Source: Halomonas saccharevitans (lineage in GTDB: Bacteria; Pseudomonadota; Gammaproteobacteria; Pseudomonadales; Halomonadaceae). From it: DNA of 47,078 bases. Each line of letters starts with the position of its first letter. The first letter of the stretch is position 1. The notes under the pieces are model-generated. The model made no database searches. It saw nothing but the letters and a program-made list of their open reading frames with translations, and was not told where the DNA came from. The position numbers and the translations under genes were made by a program. The stretch spans positions 1 to 47,078 of the forward strand of contig NZ_FPAQ01000029.1 of NCBI RefSeq assembly GCF_900116405.1. Direction: 5' to 3'. Positions 17,939-27,288 of the stretch are shown piece by piece.

Positions 17939-18850
17939 CTACTTCTTGCCCTGCTCCTCACCCTGGCGATAGAGGGTCTGGATGCTGGAGAAGTCGCGCT
18001 GGCCGCTGCCCTGGGCGCTGTGCAGGGCGAAGAGATTGCGCGCCTGGGAGCCCATCGGCACGCTGGACTTCGAGCCCAGCGCCAGTTCCCAGGCAAGCCC
18101 CAGGTCCTTGGCCATCAGGTCGGTCAGAAAGCCGCCCTGGTAGTCACGGGAGGCCGCCGAGCCCTCCATCACCCCCGGCCAGGGGTTATAGACGTTGAGC
18201 GCCCAATTGCCGCCGCTGCTCTGCTTCATGATCTCGGAGAGCACCGCGGGATCCATGCCGTTCTTCACGCCCAGCGCCAGCGCCTCGGCGGTGCCCGACA
18301 TCAGGATGCCCAGCAGCATGTTGTTGCAGATCTTGGCCACCTGGCCGGCGCCCGACTCGCCGGCATGGAAGATGTTCTTGCCCATCGCCTCGAGCAGCGG
18401 CTTGCCCTGCTCGAAGCCGGCCTCATCCCCGCCGACGATGAAGGTCAGGGTGCCGGCCTTGGCGCCGCCCACCCCGCCGGAGACCGGGGCGTCCAGGTAG
18501 GTGAAGCCGCGCTCGGCGGCGGCGGCGCCCACCAGGCGAGCATCGTCCGGCGCGATGGTCGAGGAATCGATCAAAAGCGGCCTGCTGTCCAGGGCATCGA
18601 GCAGGCCCGGCGCGCCGTCGCGCCCGAGATAGAGGCTCTGCACGTGGGCGCCGGCCGGCAGCATGGAGATGACCACCTCGGCGCCCGAAGCCGCGACCTC
18701 GGCGCTTTCCGCGCGGCTGGCACCCTCGGCTTCAAGGGCCTGGATGGTCTCCTCCACCAGATCGAAGACGATCACGTCGTGCCCGGCCTTGAGCAGATTG
18801 ATGGCCATGGGAGCACCCATGTTGCCGAGGCCGATAAAGGCGATGTTCAT
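17939..18850 (-). CDS. mmsB: 3-hydroxyisobutyrate dehydrogenase
   Basis: A 303-residue NAD-dependent beta-hydroxyacid dehydrogenase oxidising 3-hydroxyisobutyrate to methylmalonate semialdehyde in valine catabolism. The Rossmann signature is IAFIGLGNMGAPMAINL. The substrate motif is DAPVSGGVGGAKAGTL. The catalytic-lysine motif is GAGQVAKICNNMLLG. It ends in a charged tail (RQGEEQGKK). It is third in the operon after the acyl-CoA dehydrogenase and hydroxyisobutyryl-CoA hydrolase genes, the two preceding steps. The next enzyme, methylmalonate semialdehyde dehydrogenase (mmsA), is not in the window. Confidence 0.95.
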   Translation of the reverse strand: MNIAFIGLGNMGAPMAINLLKAGHDVIVFDLVEETIQALEAEGASRAESAEVAASGAEVVISMLPAGAHVQSLYLGRDGAPGLLDALDSRPLLIDSSTIAPDDARLVGAAAAERGFTYLDAPVSGGVGGAKAGTLTFIVGGDEAGFEQGKPLLEAMGKNIFHAGESGAGQVAKICNNMLLGILMSGTAEALALGVKNGMDPAVLSEIMKQSSGGNWALNVYNPWPGVMEGSAASRDYQGGFLTDLMAKDLGLAWELALGSKSSVPMGSQARNLFALHSAQGSGQRDFSSIQTLYRQGEEQGKK

Positions 18851-18916
18851 TGGCGTGGCTCCTGTTTCATTGTGAGTTGTTCAGGACAAGCGTTCATGTG
18901 AGTCGATCACGGGGCC

Positions 18917-20083
18917 TCAGCCCACGCGATGGCCCGAGTCGATGGGATGGCCCAGATCGCGCAGCGGGTGTGACTCGGCGGACCAGCGCGTGCTCATCAG
19001 CGACTGGATATCGGCCTCGGGCACCTCGGCCACCGTGGCGTGAGACCAGCGCGGCGCCTTGTCCTTATCGATCAGCAGGGCGCGCACGCCCTCGACAAAG
19101 TCCCCCTCGCGGCAGCACTGCACCGAGAGACTGAGCTCCTCGCGGAAGGCGTCGGCGAGGCCGGTGTGCGCATGGCGCTCGAGCATGCGCCACACCAGCT
19201 GGGCACTCACCGGACAACCGGCCTCGAGCCGCGCGCGGTTGGCGGCGAGCCAGGCATCCTCGGTGGTGTCGCGCAGGATGCGCTTGACGGCGCACGCGGC
19301 GTCGACGCGTCCCACCAGCGACTGAAGGTGATCCAGATGCGGCCAAACCTGCGCCGGCGGGGCCGCTCCGCGATCCTCATGATCATCGAGTACCGACTGC
19401 ACGCCGGCACGCAGGGCCCGCGGGGCGCGGTCGCCGTAGTCGGCCTCCTGCAGCGCGCCTAGCAGCGACTCGCGACGCTCGCGCGGAATGAAGCGATCGG
19501 CCATGCCCAGGTCGAGGGCGTCCCGGGCATTGAGCTGGGCGCCGGTGAGGCCCAGATAGGCACCCACGCCCGGCGGCATGCGCCCCAGGAACCAGCTCGC
19601 GCCGATATCGGGATAGAGGCCGATGGTGATCTCGGGCATGGCGATGCGGGTGGTCTCGGTCACCAGGCGCTGGAAGCCGCCGGCCATCAGGCCCAGCCCC
19701 CCGCCCATGACGATGCCGTCGCCCCACACCATCAGCGGCTTGGGATAGGTGTGGATGCGGTGGTCGAGGCGATACTCCGCCGTGAAGTAAGTCTCGGCGA
19801 AGAGGCCGTCGCGCCCGGCGCCACGATTCTCGCCCTCCTCGGTCAGCGAGCGGTAGAGGGCCACCACGTCGCCACCGGCGCAGAAGGCCTTGTCGCCGCT
19901 GCCCTCGAGCCACACGGCCACCACGCTGCGGTCCACCGCCCAGGCGTCGAGCTTGGCCTCGAGCTGGCGGATCATCTCCAGCGACAGGGCGTTGAGCGAC
20001 TTCGGGGCATTCAGGGTGGCCACGCCGATACGGCCGCCGTCGCGGGTGGGCAACTCGTCGAAGAGCACTGCGAGGTCCGACAT
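18917..20083 (-). CDS. 3-hydroxyisobutyryl-CoA hydrolase
   Basis: A 388-residue member of the crotonase superfamily of HIBCH type, longer than simple enoyl-CoA hydratases. Signatures are KAFCAGGDVVALYRSL (CoA-binding/oxyanion region), WGDGIVMGGGLGLMAGG and MPEITIGLYPDIGASWFLGRMP, which contains the acidic residues typical of hydrolases rather than hydratases. It releases free 3-hydroxyisobutyrate, which mmsB then oxidises. It lies between the acyl-CoA dehydrogenase gene (37 bp gap) and mmsB (66 bp gap). No separate enoyl-CoA hydratase for methacrylyl-CoA is present here, so that step must be encoded elsewhere. Confidence 0.92.
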   Translation of the reverse strand: MSDLAVLFDELPTRDGGRIGVATLNAPKSLNALSLEMIRQLEAKLDAWAVDRSVVAVWLEGSGDKAFCAGGDVVALYRSLTEEGENRGAGRDGLFAETYFTAEYRLDHRIHTYPKPLMVWGDGIVMGGGLGLMAGGFQRLVTETTRIAMPEITIGLYPDIGASWFLGRMPPGVGAYLGLTGAQLNARDALDLGMADRFIPRERRESLLGALQEADYGDRAPRALRAGVQSVLDDHEDRGAAPPAQVWPHLDHLQSLVGRVDAACAVKRILRDTTEDAWLAANRARLEAGCPVSAQLVWRMLERHAHTGLADAFREELSLSVQCCREGDFVEGVRALLIDKDKAPRWSHATVAEVPEADIQSLMSTRWSAESHPLRDLGHPIDSGHRVG

Positions 20084-20120
20084 CCGGGGATCTCCTGGAT
20101 CTGATAAAGGGGTGTGACGG

Positions 20121-21287
20121 TTACTGGAGCGACTCGATGACGCCGTCGGCCAGCAGGCGGCGGGCGACGATCAGGCGCATGATCTCGTTGGTCCCCTCGA
20201 GGATCTGGTGCACGCGGGTGTCACGCACCAGTCGCTCCAGGGGGTATTCACGAATGTAACCATAGCCGCCGTGCAGTTGCAGGGCCTCGTTGCAGACGTT
20301 GAAGCCCATGTCGGTGGCGAAGCGCTTGGCCATGGCGCAGTGGGCGGTGGCCTCGGGGTCATTCTGGTCGAGGCGCCAGGCGGCGTGGCGCACCATCAGC
20401 CTGGCGGCGGTGAGCTCGCTGGCCATGTCGGCAAGCTTGAACTGCAGGGCCTGGAAGCTCGCGAGGTCGCGACCGAACTGCTTGCGCTCGGACAGATAGT
20501 CCCGCGACAGGGTCAGGGCCTGCTGAGCGGCGCCCAGCGAGCAGCTGGCGATGTTCAGACGCCCGCCGTCGAGGCCCTTCATGGCGAACTTGAAGCCCTC
20601 GCCTTCCGCCCCGAGGCGATGGGTGACCGGCACCCGCACGCCATCGAAGCTCACCAGGCGGGTCGGCTGGCTCTTCCAGCCCATCTTCTCCTCGTTCTTG
20701 CCGTATTCCACGCCCGCGGCATCCGCCGGCACCACGATCGCCGAAACGCCGCCGGCGCCGCTGTCGGGCGCGCCGGTGCGGGCCATCACCACCAGCACCT
20801 CGGTGGCGCCCGCGCCGGAGATGAACATCTTGCTGCCCGAGATGACGTAGTCGTCGCCGTCGCGGACGGCCTTGGTGCGCAGGCTGGCCGCGTCGGAGCC
20901 GGCGCCGGGTTCGGTCAGGCAGTAGGAGCCCAGCGCCTCACCGGCTACCATGGCGGGCACCCAGGCCTCGCGCAGGGCGTCGTCGCCCCAGCTGGCGATC
21001 ATCCAGGTGACCATGTTGTGGATGGTCAGATAGGCGGTGGTGGCGACGCAGCCCTGGGAGAGCTGTTCGAAGATCAGCGAGGCCTCGAGCCGCGAGAGGC
21101 CGAGGCCGCCGTGTTCCTCGGGGGTATAGATGCCGTGAAAGCCGGCCTCGCCCGCCCGGCGGATGACGTCCACCGGGAAATGGGAGGTCGCGTCCCAGTC
21201 GGCCGCATGGTCGGCCAGCTCAGCGCGGGAAAAGTCGGCGGCGGCCGCGGCCAGCGCCTTCTGATCATCGGTCAAGGAGAAGTCCAT
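20121..21287 (-). CDS. Isobutyryl-CoA dehydrogenase (acyl-CoA dehydrogenase, ACAD8-like)
   Basis: A 388-residue acyl-CoA dehydrogenase. Motifs are GSYCLTEPGAGSDAASLRT, VISGSKMFISGAGATEVLVVMAR and the C-terminal LHGGYGYIREYPLERLVRD...QILEGTNEIMR, with the catalytic Glu in the EGTNEIMR segment. It probably oxidises isobutyryl-CoA to methacrylyl-CoA, because the two genes behind it catalyse later steps of valine degradation. Specificity is inferred from context; short branched substrates in general are possible. It is first gene of the operon and divergent from liuR. Its promoter carries its own palindromic operator. Confidence 0.9.
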   Translation of the reverse strand: MDFSLTDDQKALAAAAADFSRAELADHAADWDATSHFPVDVIRRAGEAGFHGIYTPEEHGGLGLSRLEASLIFEQLSQGCVATTAYLTIHNMVTWMIASWGDDALREAWVPAMVAGEALGSYCLTEPGAGSDAASLRTKAVRDGDDYVISGSKMFISGAGATEVLVVMARTGAPDSGAGGVSAIVVPADAAGVEYGKNEEKMGWKSQPTRLVSFDGVRVPVTHRLGAEGEGFKFAMKGLDGGRLNIASCSLGAAQQALTLSRDYLSERKQFGRDLASFQALQFKLADMASELTAARLMVRHAAWRLDQNDPEATAHCAMAKRFATDMGFNVCNEALQLHGGYGYIREYPLERLVRDTRVHQILEGTNEIMRLIVARRLLADGVIESLQ

Positions 21288-21431
21288 GGGGGAGTCCCTC
21301 TTGTTTAGCTATGAATGAGTTCGGCTATGAATGGATAACGGTTCGAGGTGGTGGTCCGCTCCGCGCTGCCCGAGAGCCGGTCGTCGCGGCGCCCGACGGG
21401 CGCCATCGACCAATCCAGCCGGTTGGACCCC

Positions 21432-21451
21432 AACCTAGCACTTGCTAGGTT
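21432..21451. promoter_or_regulatory. Palindromic operator of the valine operon
   Basis: A perfect inverted repeat, AACCTAGCA - CT - TGCTAGGTT, lies directly downstream of the proposed minus-strand -10 box, near the expected transcription start. The layout is that of a TetR-type repressor site. No TetR gene is in the window. Confidence 0.7.
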
Positions 21452-21479
21452 TATCCCATATCACCCCATGGTCGAACAA
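21451..21479 (-). promoter_or_regulatory. Candidate promoter of the valine operon
   Basis: On the minus strand TTGTTC (21479-21474), a 17-bp spacer and GGATAA (21456-21451, or GATAAA shifted by one) form a plausible but imperfect sigma-70 promoter about 160 bp before the acyl-CoA dehydrogenase gene. Confidence 0.45.
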
Positions 21480-21483
21480 GCAC

Positions 21484-21499
21484 TTTACGTTAACGTCAA
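21484..21499. promoter_or_regulatory. LiuR-type MerR binding box
   Basis: TTTACGTTAACGTCAA is a near-perfect palindrome (ACGT-TA-ACGT core). It closely resembles the motif established for LiuR regulators of branched-chain amino acid catabolism in proteobacteria. It sits 68 bp upstream of the liuR start, suggesting autoregulation and possibly control of the divergent operon. Confidence 0.75.
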
Positions 21500-21566
21500 C
21501 CTCGTCTAGTGTTTCCAGACGAGGTGGGAAACCGCCGGTTCACCACCCGGTCACAGGATCAACGTC

Positions 21567-22010
21567 ATGACACAATCAACCTCCCCGGACACCCCGAGCG
21601 GCCAGGACGCTCTGCCGCGCCAGCACCGCCAGTACACCATCGGTGAGCTGGCGAGGATGTTCGAGGTGACGCCACGCACCATCCGCTTCTATGAGCAGGA
21701 GGGTCTGCTGGCCCCGCACCGCGAGGGACAGAAGCGTATCTATCACGAGAAGGATCGGGTGCGTCTGAAGCTTACCCTGCGCGGCAAGCGCCTGGGATTC
21801 TCGCTGGGCGAGATCCGCGAAGTGGTGACGATGTATGACGCCATGCCCGACGGTAATGCACGCCAGCTGCGGCGCCTGCTGGAGATACTGGCCGACAAAC
21901 GCGCCAACCTCGAGCGCCAGCTGGAAGACATCCGCCTGATGCGCATGGAGCTCGACGACGTGGATCACCGCGCCCGGGAGGTACTGCGCGGCCTCGGCCA
22001 CGAGGCCTGA
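21567..22010 (+). CDS. liuR: MerR family regulator, LiuR type
   Basis: A 147-residue MerR protein. After a 20-residue polar leader the winged-helix domain reads [38 protein letters not shown] dimerisation coiled coil follows ([31 protein letters not shown]). There are no metal-binding cysteines, consistent with the LiuR subgroup that senses acyl-CoA intermediates rather than metals. AGGA lies 9 nt before the ATG. A matching DNA box lies upstream. It is divergent from the valine operon and 89 bp ahead of the acyl-CoA synthetase gene. The liu genes proper are not in the window. Confidence 0.88.
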   Translation: MTQSTSPDTPSGQDALPRQHRQYTIGELARMFEVTPRTIRFYEQEGLLAPHREGQKRIYHEKDRVRLKLTLRGKRLGFSLGEIREVVTMYDAMPDGNARQLRRLLEILADKRANLERQLEDIRLMRMELDDVDHRAREVLRGLGHEA

Positions 22011-22099
22011 GCGCCCGGCCCCGATCGAACACTCACCACGACGTCATCCTGCGTTTCACGTACCCCGTCACAGGCCAACAACAAGAGACGAGACACTTC

Positions 22100-23815
22100 A
22101 TGACACGCCAACACCCTTCGATCAGCTACGTCAGCGGTATCAGCGACACGCCCCTCAAGGGTCAGACCATCGGTGACTGCTTCGACGACACCGTGACGCG
22201 CTTCGCCGAGCGAGACGCCCTGATCAGCCGCCACCAGGGGCTGCGCTACAGCTGGAGAGAGCTTCAGCAGGCCGTCGACCGGGCGGCCCGCGCCCTGATC
22301 GCCCTGGGGGTCACGCAGGGCGAACGCGTCGGCATCTGGTCGCCCAACTGCGCCGAATGGACGATCACCCAGTTCGCCACCGCGAAGATCGGCGCCATCC
22401 TTGTCAACATCAACCCCAGCTACCGCACCCATGAGCTCGACTATGCGCTCAAGCAGTCCGGCGCCACGACGCTGATCCTGCAGGGCGCCTTCAAGAGCTC
22501 CGACTATGTGGCGACGCTGGCGGAGCTGGTTCCGGAGCTCCATGAAGAGCGGGCGCCGGAGCTGCGCGAGGGGAGCTCCGACACCTTCAAGAGTGCCAGG
22601 CTCCCCGCGCTCGAACGGGTGGTGTGCCTGGATGCCGACCGCGCCCTGCCCGGCATGTTCAGCTGGCAGTCGATGCTGGACCACGCCGACAAGGTCTCCG
22701 CCGAGCGCCTCGCCGAGGTTCAGGCCGGCCTGCAGTTCGACGACCCGATCAACATCCAGTACACCTCGGGCACCACCGGTGCGCCCAAGGGCGCCACCCT
22801 CTCCCACCACAACATCCTCAACAACGGCTTCTTCGTGGCGCGCACCATGAACCTCGACGAGACCGATCGCATGGTGATCCCGGTGCCGCTCTATCACTGC
22901 TTCGGCATGGTGATGGGCAACCTCGGCTGCGTGACCCACGGCGCCACCATGATCTATCCCGGCGACGGCTTCGAGGCGGGCGAGACGCTGCGTGCGGTGG
23001 CCGAGGAACGCGCCACCACCCTCTACGGGGTGCCCACCATGTTCATCGCCGAGCTGGAGCACCCCGAATTCGAGAGCTTCGACCTCTCCTCCCTGCGCAC
23101 CGGCATCATGGCCGGCTCCATCTGCCCCATCGAGGTGATGCGCAAGGTCATCGACAAGATGCACATGCAGGACGTGACCATCTGCTACGGCATGACCGAG
23201 ACCAGCCCGGTGAGCTTCCAGACTCAGACCGATGCCCCGCTCGAGAAGCGCGTCACCACGGTCGGCACCATCCACCCGCACCTCGAGGTCAAGCTGGTCA
23301 GCCCGGACACCGGCGCCGTGGTGCCGCGTGGCGGCACCGGCGAGCTCTGCACCCGCGGCTACAGCGTGATGCTCGGTTACTGGGAGAACGAGGAGGCCAC
23401 CGCAAAGGCCATCGATGCGGCGGGCTGGATGCACACCGGCGACCTCGCCACCATGGACGACGAGGGCTATGTGGCGATCGTCGGGCGCATCAAGGACATG
23501 ATCATCCGCGGCGGCGAGAACATCTACCCGCGCGAGATCGAGGACTTCCTCTATACCCACTCGGCCATCTCCGACGTGCAGGTGATCGGCGTGCCCGACG
23601 AGAAGTACGGCGAGGAGGTGATGGCCTGGGTCAAGCTCAGCGAGGGCGAGAGCCTCGACGAGGAGGGCCTCAAGGCCTTCTGCAAGGGCCAGATCGCCCA
23701 CTACAAGGTGCCGCGCTACGTGAAGTTCGTTGACGCCTTCCCGATGACCGTCACCGGCAAGATCCAGAAGTTCAAGATGCGCGAGGAAGCCACCCACGAG
23801 CTGGGATTGGCGTAA
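22100..23815 (+). CDS. AMP-binding acyl-CoA synthetase
   Basis: A 571-residue adenylate-forming acid-CoA ligase of the ACSF2-like branch. The phosphate loop is [16 protein letters not shown]. Others are [27 protein letters not shown] and, at the C-terminus, [12 protein letters not shown] with the catalytic lysine. It activates a medium- or branched-chain fatty acid to its CoA thioester in the cytoplasm, feeding acyl-CoA dehydrogenases such as the neighbour. The N-terminus [21 protein letters not shown] is typical of this branch. It is downstream of liuR in the same direction and is followed by a strong terminator. Confidence 0.9.
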   Translation: MTRQHPSISYVSGISDTPLKGQTIGDCFDDTVTRFAERDALISRHQGLRYSWRELQQAVDRAARALIALGVTQGERVGIWSPNCAEWTITQFATAKIGAILVNINPSYRTHELDYALKQSGATTLILQGAFKSSDYVATLAELVPELHEERAPELREGSSDTFKSARLPALERVVCLDADRALPGMFSWQSMLDHADKVSAERLAEVQAGLQFDDPINIQYTSGTTGAPKGATLSHHNILNNGFFVARTMNLDETDRMVIPVPLYHCFGMVMGNLGCVTHGATMIYPGDGFEAGETLRAVAEERATTLYGVPTMFIAELEHPEFESFDLSSLRTGIMAGSICPIEVMRKVIDKMHMQDVTICYGMTETSPVSFQTQTDAPLEKRVTTVGTIHPHLEVKLVSPDTGAVVPRGGTGELCTRGYSVMLGYWENEEATAKAIDAAGWMHTGDLATMDDEGYVAIVGRIKDMIIRGGENIYPREIEDFLYTHSAISDVQVIGVPDEKYGEEVMAWVKLSEGESLDEEGLKAFCKGQIAHYKVPRYVKFVDAFPMTVTGKIQKFKMREEATHELGLA

Positions 23816-23846
23816 GCGCCGAGAAGGATATTCCGCGCATTATGAG

Positions 23847-23884
23847 AAAACCTCCAGCTGATCAGTCTGCTGGAGGTTTTTCTT
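23847..23884. terminator. Bidirectional terminator
   Basis: A perfect 12-bp stem, AAAACCTCCAGC / GCTGGAGGTTTT, with a 10-nt loop and T-tracts on both strands, lies between the convergent acyl-CoA synthetase and hpt genes. Confidence 0.9.
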
Positions 23885-23905
23885 GGCCGCTTGGCTGCTT
23901 AGCGC

Positions 23906-24481
23906 TTACAGCCCCTTGGGCGCGTAGATGCCCGGGGCGTTGCGCCAGTAGCCCTTGTAGTCCATGCCGAAGCCGAACACGTAGCGGTCGGCGACCTCCA
24001 GGCTGCAGTAGTCCGCCTTGAGCCCCGGCACCGCCTTGCGCTCGTGTTGCTTGTCGACCAGCACCGCGGTGGAGATGCTCGCCGCCCCGGCCTCGCGGCA
24101 GTAGTCGAGGATGGCGGCGAGGGTCGAGCCTTCGTCGAGGATGTCGTCGACGATCACCACGTGGCGCCCGGCCATGGGCACCTCCGGGGAGACGCGCCAG
24201 AACAGCTCGCCGCCGCGGATGCCACCGCGATAGCGGGTGGCGTGGAGATAGTCGACCTCGACCGGAAAGCCCAGGCGAGTGAGCAGGTGGCCGGTGGTGA
24301 TCAGGCCGCCGTTCATCACGCAGTAGAAGACCGGCAGCTTGTCACCCAGGTCGCGGGTGATCTCGTCGGCCATGCGGTCCAGGGCGAGCTCGACCTCGGA
24401 CTGCGAGATCAGGCAGTCGGCGTTGTCCATGAGCTCGCGCATGTCGTCCAGCGACGGATGGAAGGTATCGAGTGTGGGCAT
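23906..24481 (-). CDS. hpt: Hypoxanthine(-guanine) phosphoribosyltransferase
   Basis: A 191-residue type I phosphoribosyltransferase for purine salvage. The PRPP-binding signature is HVVIVDDILDEGSTLAAIL. The pyrophosphate loop region is VFYCVMNGGLITTGHLL. ADRYVFGFGMDYKGYWRN is the base-specificity/C-terminal motif with conserved Phe and Asp. It converts hypoxanthine or guanine plus PRPP to IMP or GMP. It lies 55 bp behind nagZ on the same strand and is probably co-transcribed. Guanine versus hypoxanthine preference cannot be judged. Confidence 0.9.
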   Translation of the reverse strand: MPTLDTFHPSLDDMRELMDNADCLISQSEVELALDRMADEITRDLGDKLPVFYCVMNGGLITTGHLLTRLGFPVEVDYLHATRYRGGIRGGELFWRVSPEVPMAGRHVVIVDDILDEGSTLAAILDYCREAGAASISTAVLVDKQHERKAVPGLKADYCSLEVADRYVFGFGMDYKGYWRNAPGIYAPKGL

Positions 24482-24536
24482 CGGTTAGCGACTCGTCATC
24501 GGCAAGTGGAATCGGTGGTGTAGAAGCGGCATAGCG

Positions 24537-25550
24537 TCAGCTGGCCGCCAGGGCTTCCAGGCGGGCATGAACGCGGCGCCAGCGCGACAGCGCGCCCAGT
24601 GCCTGAAGATCGGGCCGAGCGCGGGCATAGCGCAGCCGGGACAGGCGCCGTGCCTGGTGGCCCTGGCAGGCCTCGATGACCTCCAGCGCCGCGGCGCGGT
24701 CGTTGCACACCAGCAGCATGTCGCAGCCCGCGGCCAGCGCCGCCCGAGCCCGCTCGCCAGGCGTGCCGGCGAAGGCCGCGCCGGCCATGCTCAGATCATC
24801 GGAGAAGATCGCGCCCTTGAACCCCAGGCTTTCGCGCAGCATCCCCAGCCACGCCGGCGAGAAGCCGGCCGGGCGATGATCGAATCCGGAATAGACCACA
24901 TGCGCCGGCATCAACGCGTCGAGGCGCGGGGCCAGCCGAGCGAAGGGCACCAGGTCATGCTCGTGCAGCGCCTCTAGTGGCCGCGCATCCACCGGAAGCT
25001 CATGGTGGGAGTCGGCGGCGACCCCCCCATGGCCCGGGAAGTGCTTGCCGACGCCGACCATGCCCGCCTCGTGCAGGCCGTCGAGGAAGGCACGTCCCAT
25101 GCTCGCCACGGCCTCGGGGTCGGCGGAGAAGCTGCGATCCCCGATCACGCTGGACGTGCCGCCATCGACATCGAGCACGGGCGCGAAGGAAAGATCCAGG
25201 CCGCAGGCGGCCATCTCCATGCCCAACAGCCAGCCGGCATCCTGGCAGAGCCGCAGGGTGACCTCGGGCTGCGCGGCGAAATCACGCCCCAGGCGCCCCA
25301 TGGCCGGCAGGCGCGTCACGCCCTCGCGCAGGCGCTGTACGCGCCCGCCCTCCTGGTCGACCGCCAGCAGCAGGTCGGGACGGATACGGCGAATCTCGTC
25401 GCTCAGGGCGCGGACCTGAGCCGCGGAGACGATGTTGCGGGCGAACAGGATCACCCCGCCGACCTCGGGACGCGCCAGCAGCTCGCCCTCTTCGGGCGTC
25501 AGGCTCTGGCCCTCCAGATCCAGCATCACCGGTCCGAGCATCTGGGTCAT
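24537..25550 (-). CDS. nagZ: Beta-N-acetylhexosaminidase NagZ
   Basis: A 337-residue family 3 glycosidase (E. coli NagZ 341). It removes N-acetylglucosamine from anhydromuropeptides during peptidoglycan recycling in the cytoplasm. Motifs are VDQEGGRVQRL, KHFPGHGGVAADSHHELP (the Asp-His general-acid loop characteristic of NagZ) and IFSDDLSMAGA with the nucleophilic Asp. ATG 25550 with AGGGG 8 nt upstream is chosen. A longer open frame to 26159 runs antisense through pilD and is not coding. It is head to head with pilD and followed by hpt. Confidence 0.95.
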   Translation of the reverse strand: MTQMLGPVMLDLEGQSLTPEEGELLARPEVGGVILFARNIVSAAQVRALSDEIRRIRPDLLLAVDQEGGRVQRLREGVTRLPAMGRLGRDFAAQPEVTLRLCQDAGWLLGMEMAACGLDLSFAPVLDVDGGTSSVIGDRSFSADPEAVASMGRAFLDGLHEAGMVGVGKHFPGHGGVAADSHHELPVDARPLEALHEHDLVPFARLAPRLDALMPAHVVYSGFDHRPAGFSPAWLGMLRESLGFKGAIFSDDLSMAGAAFAGTPGERARAALAAGCDMLLVCNDRAAALEVIEACQGHQARRLSRLRYARARPDLQALGALSRWRRVHARLEALAAS

Positions 25551-25695
25551 GATCGTGCCCCTGGAAGTAGAAAGGGAGCAGATTCTAGACCAAAGCCGAA
25601 CGCCAGGACAGCCCGGGCGCGACGCCGGAAGCCGGGCATTCGATGCCATCCCCCGATACAATGGCGCTTTGGAACCGACCGGACAGGAGTCACCC

Positions 25696-26547
25696 TTGCT
25701 CGCCGACCTCCCCCCCTCGCTGCTCTGGCCGCTCGCGGCCGTCCTGGGCCTGTGCCTGGGCAGTTTCCTCAACGTGGTGATCACGCGGCTGCCGGTGATG
25801 CTGATGCTGGGCTGGCGCGCCGAGGCCCGAGAGGCGCTGGAGTTCGAACCGGAAGAGACGCCGCGCTTCAACCTGCTCACCCCCCGCTCGCTCTGCCCGC
25901 GCTGCGAGGCCCCCATCGCCTGGCACGACAACATTCCGCTGCTGGGCTGGTTCAAGCGCCGCGGGCGTTGCGCCAGCTGCGAGGCGCGCATCAGCCCCCA
26001 GTACCCGCTGGTCGAGCTGGCCGGCGGCGTGCTGGCGCTGGCGGTACTGGCGCTCTTCGGCCCGACGCTCGAGGCCCTGTTCATCCTTGGTGCCTGCCTG
26101 GCGCTGCTGGCCATGGGGGTCATCGACCTGCGCACCCAGCTGCTGCCGGACCTGCTCACGCTGCCGCTGCTGTGGGCGGGCCTGCTCTACCAGCTGCTGT
26201 TCCAGCCGCTGCTGCTGCCCTCGGCGGTGATCGGCGCCATGGCCGGCTACCTGGTGCTGTGGAGCTTCTACTGGCTGTTCAAGCTGGTCACCGGCAAGGA
26301 GGGCATGGGCTATGGCGACTTCAAGCTGCTGGCGGCCCTCGGCGCCTGGCTGGGCTGGCAGACCCTGCCGCTGGTGCTGATCCTCTCCGCCGGGGCCGGC
26401 GCGCTGGTGGGCATCCTCATCCAGCTGGCGGTGCCGCGTCTGCGCGGCGCCCCGCTGCCCTTCGGGCCCTGGCTGGTGATGGCCGGCTGGCTCGCCCTGC
26501 TGGCAGGTGAGCCGCTGATGGCGCTCTATACTGGGCTGCTCTATTGA
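25696..26547 (+). CDS. pilD: Prepilin peptidase/N-methyltransferase
   Basis: A 283-residue inner-membrane aspartic protease that cleaves and N-methylates type IV prepilins and pseudopilins. GSFLNVVITRLP is the N-terminal motif. Two CxxC pairs (CPRCEAP and CASCEA, about residues 72-100) form the zinc site. The catalytic Asp residues lie in GVIDLRTQLLPD and GYGDFKLL. Eight or so hydrophobic segments follow. The start is TTG at 25696 with AGGAG at 6 nt; upstream codons in the longer frame are antisense to the nagZ leader. Usually pilD follows pilB and pilC. Here the upstream gene is nagZ on the other strand, so the assembly genes are elsewhere. Confidence 0.94.
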   Translation: MLADLPPSLLWPLAAVLGLCLGSFLNVVITRLPVMLMLGWRAEAREALEFEPEETPRFNLLTPRSLCPRCEAPIAWHDNIPLLGWFKRRGRCASCEARISPQYPLVELAGGVLALAVLALFGPTLEALFILGACLALLAMGVIDLRTQLLPDLLTLPLLWAGLLYQLLFQPLLLPSAVIGAMAGYLVLWSFYWLFKLVTGKEGMGYGDFKLLAALGAWLGWQTLPLVLILSAGAGALVGILIQLAVPRLRGAPLPFGPWLVMAGWLALLAGEPLMALYTGLLY

Positions 26548-26632
26548 GAACGGTCGTATTGATACCGGGACCATTGATGCCGGACTCATCCATCCGGCCC
26601 TCGAGACCCACGATGAATCACGGGAGACGACG

Positions 26633-27247
26633 ATGATCATTGGCGTGACGGGCGGCATCGCCTCGGGCAAGTCCACGGTGGCGCGCGCCTTCGCGGCGCT
26701 GGGCGTTCCCTGGGTGGATGCCGATGACGTGGCCCGCGAGATCGTCGAACCCGGCGAGCCGGCCCTGGCCGAGATCGCCGCGCATTTCGGCGCCAAGGTC
26801 ATCGCCGCGGATGGCCGCCTCGATCGCCGCGCGCTGCGCGCGATCGTCTTCGACGATGACGCCGAGCGTCACCGGCTCGAGGCGATCACCCACCCGCGCG
26901 TCCGCGAGCGGCTCATCGCTCACCTGGCAAGGCTCGAGGCCCAGTCGGTGCCCTATGTGCTGCTGGTCTCGCCGCTGCTCTTCGAGTCGGGCCAGGCGGC
27001 ACTGGTCGACCGCTGCCTGGTCATCGACGTCCCCGAGTCGCTGCAGATCACGCGTACCGCGGCGCGGGACGACGTCGACGAGTCCCAGGCGCGCGCCATC
27101 GTCGCCGCCCAGATGCCGCGACAGGCCCGCCTGGAACGCGCCGACGACGTGATCGACAATGCCGCCGACGACGACGCCCTGGCGCGTCAGGTGGCCGAGC
27201 TCGACCGCCGCTACCGGGCCGCCGCCGACTTGCCTCCGGCGCCCTGA
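26633..27247 (+). CDS. coaE: Dephospho-CoA kinase
   Basis: A 204-residue kinase for the last step of coenzyme A synthesis. The P-loop is [19 protein letters not shown]. It is followed by [18 protein letters not shown] (conserved Asp pair) and SPLLFESG, with a DD(V/A)IDN element near the C-terminus. A GGGAGACGACG ribosome site precedes ATG 26633. It lies 85 bp behind pilD in the classical pilD-coaE-yacG order. Confidence 0.96.
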   Translation: MIIGVTGGIASGKSTVARAFAALGVPWVDADDVAREIVEPGEPALAEIAAHFGAKVIAADGRLDRRALRAIVFDDDAERHRLEAITHPRVRERLIAHLARLEAQSVPYVLLVSPLLFESGQAALVDRCLVIDVPESLQITRTAARDDVDESQARAIVAAQMPRQARLERADDVIDNAADDDALARQVAELDRRYRAAADLPPAP

Positions 27248-27288
27248 ATCCCCATCCTTTCCCGACATTCCGCCCAGGACGATATCCC

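Noticed and set aside
24537..26159. Extended 540-codon version of nagZ
   Set aside because: The extra N-terminal residues are Ser/Arg-rich, antisense to pilD, and the NagZ family begins at the ATG at 25550 with a ribosome site.
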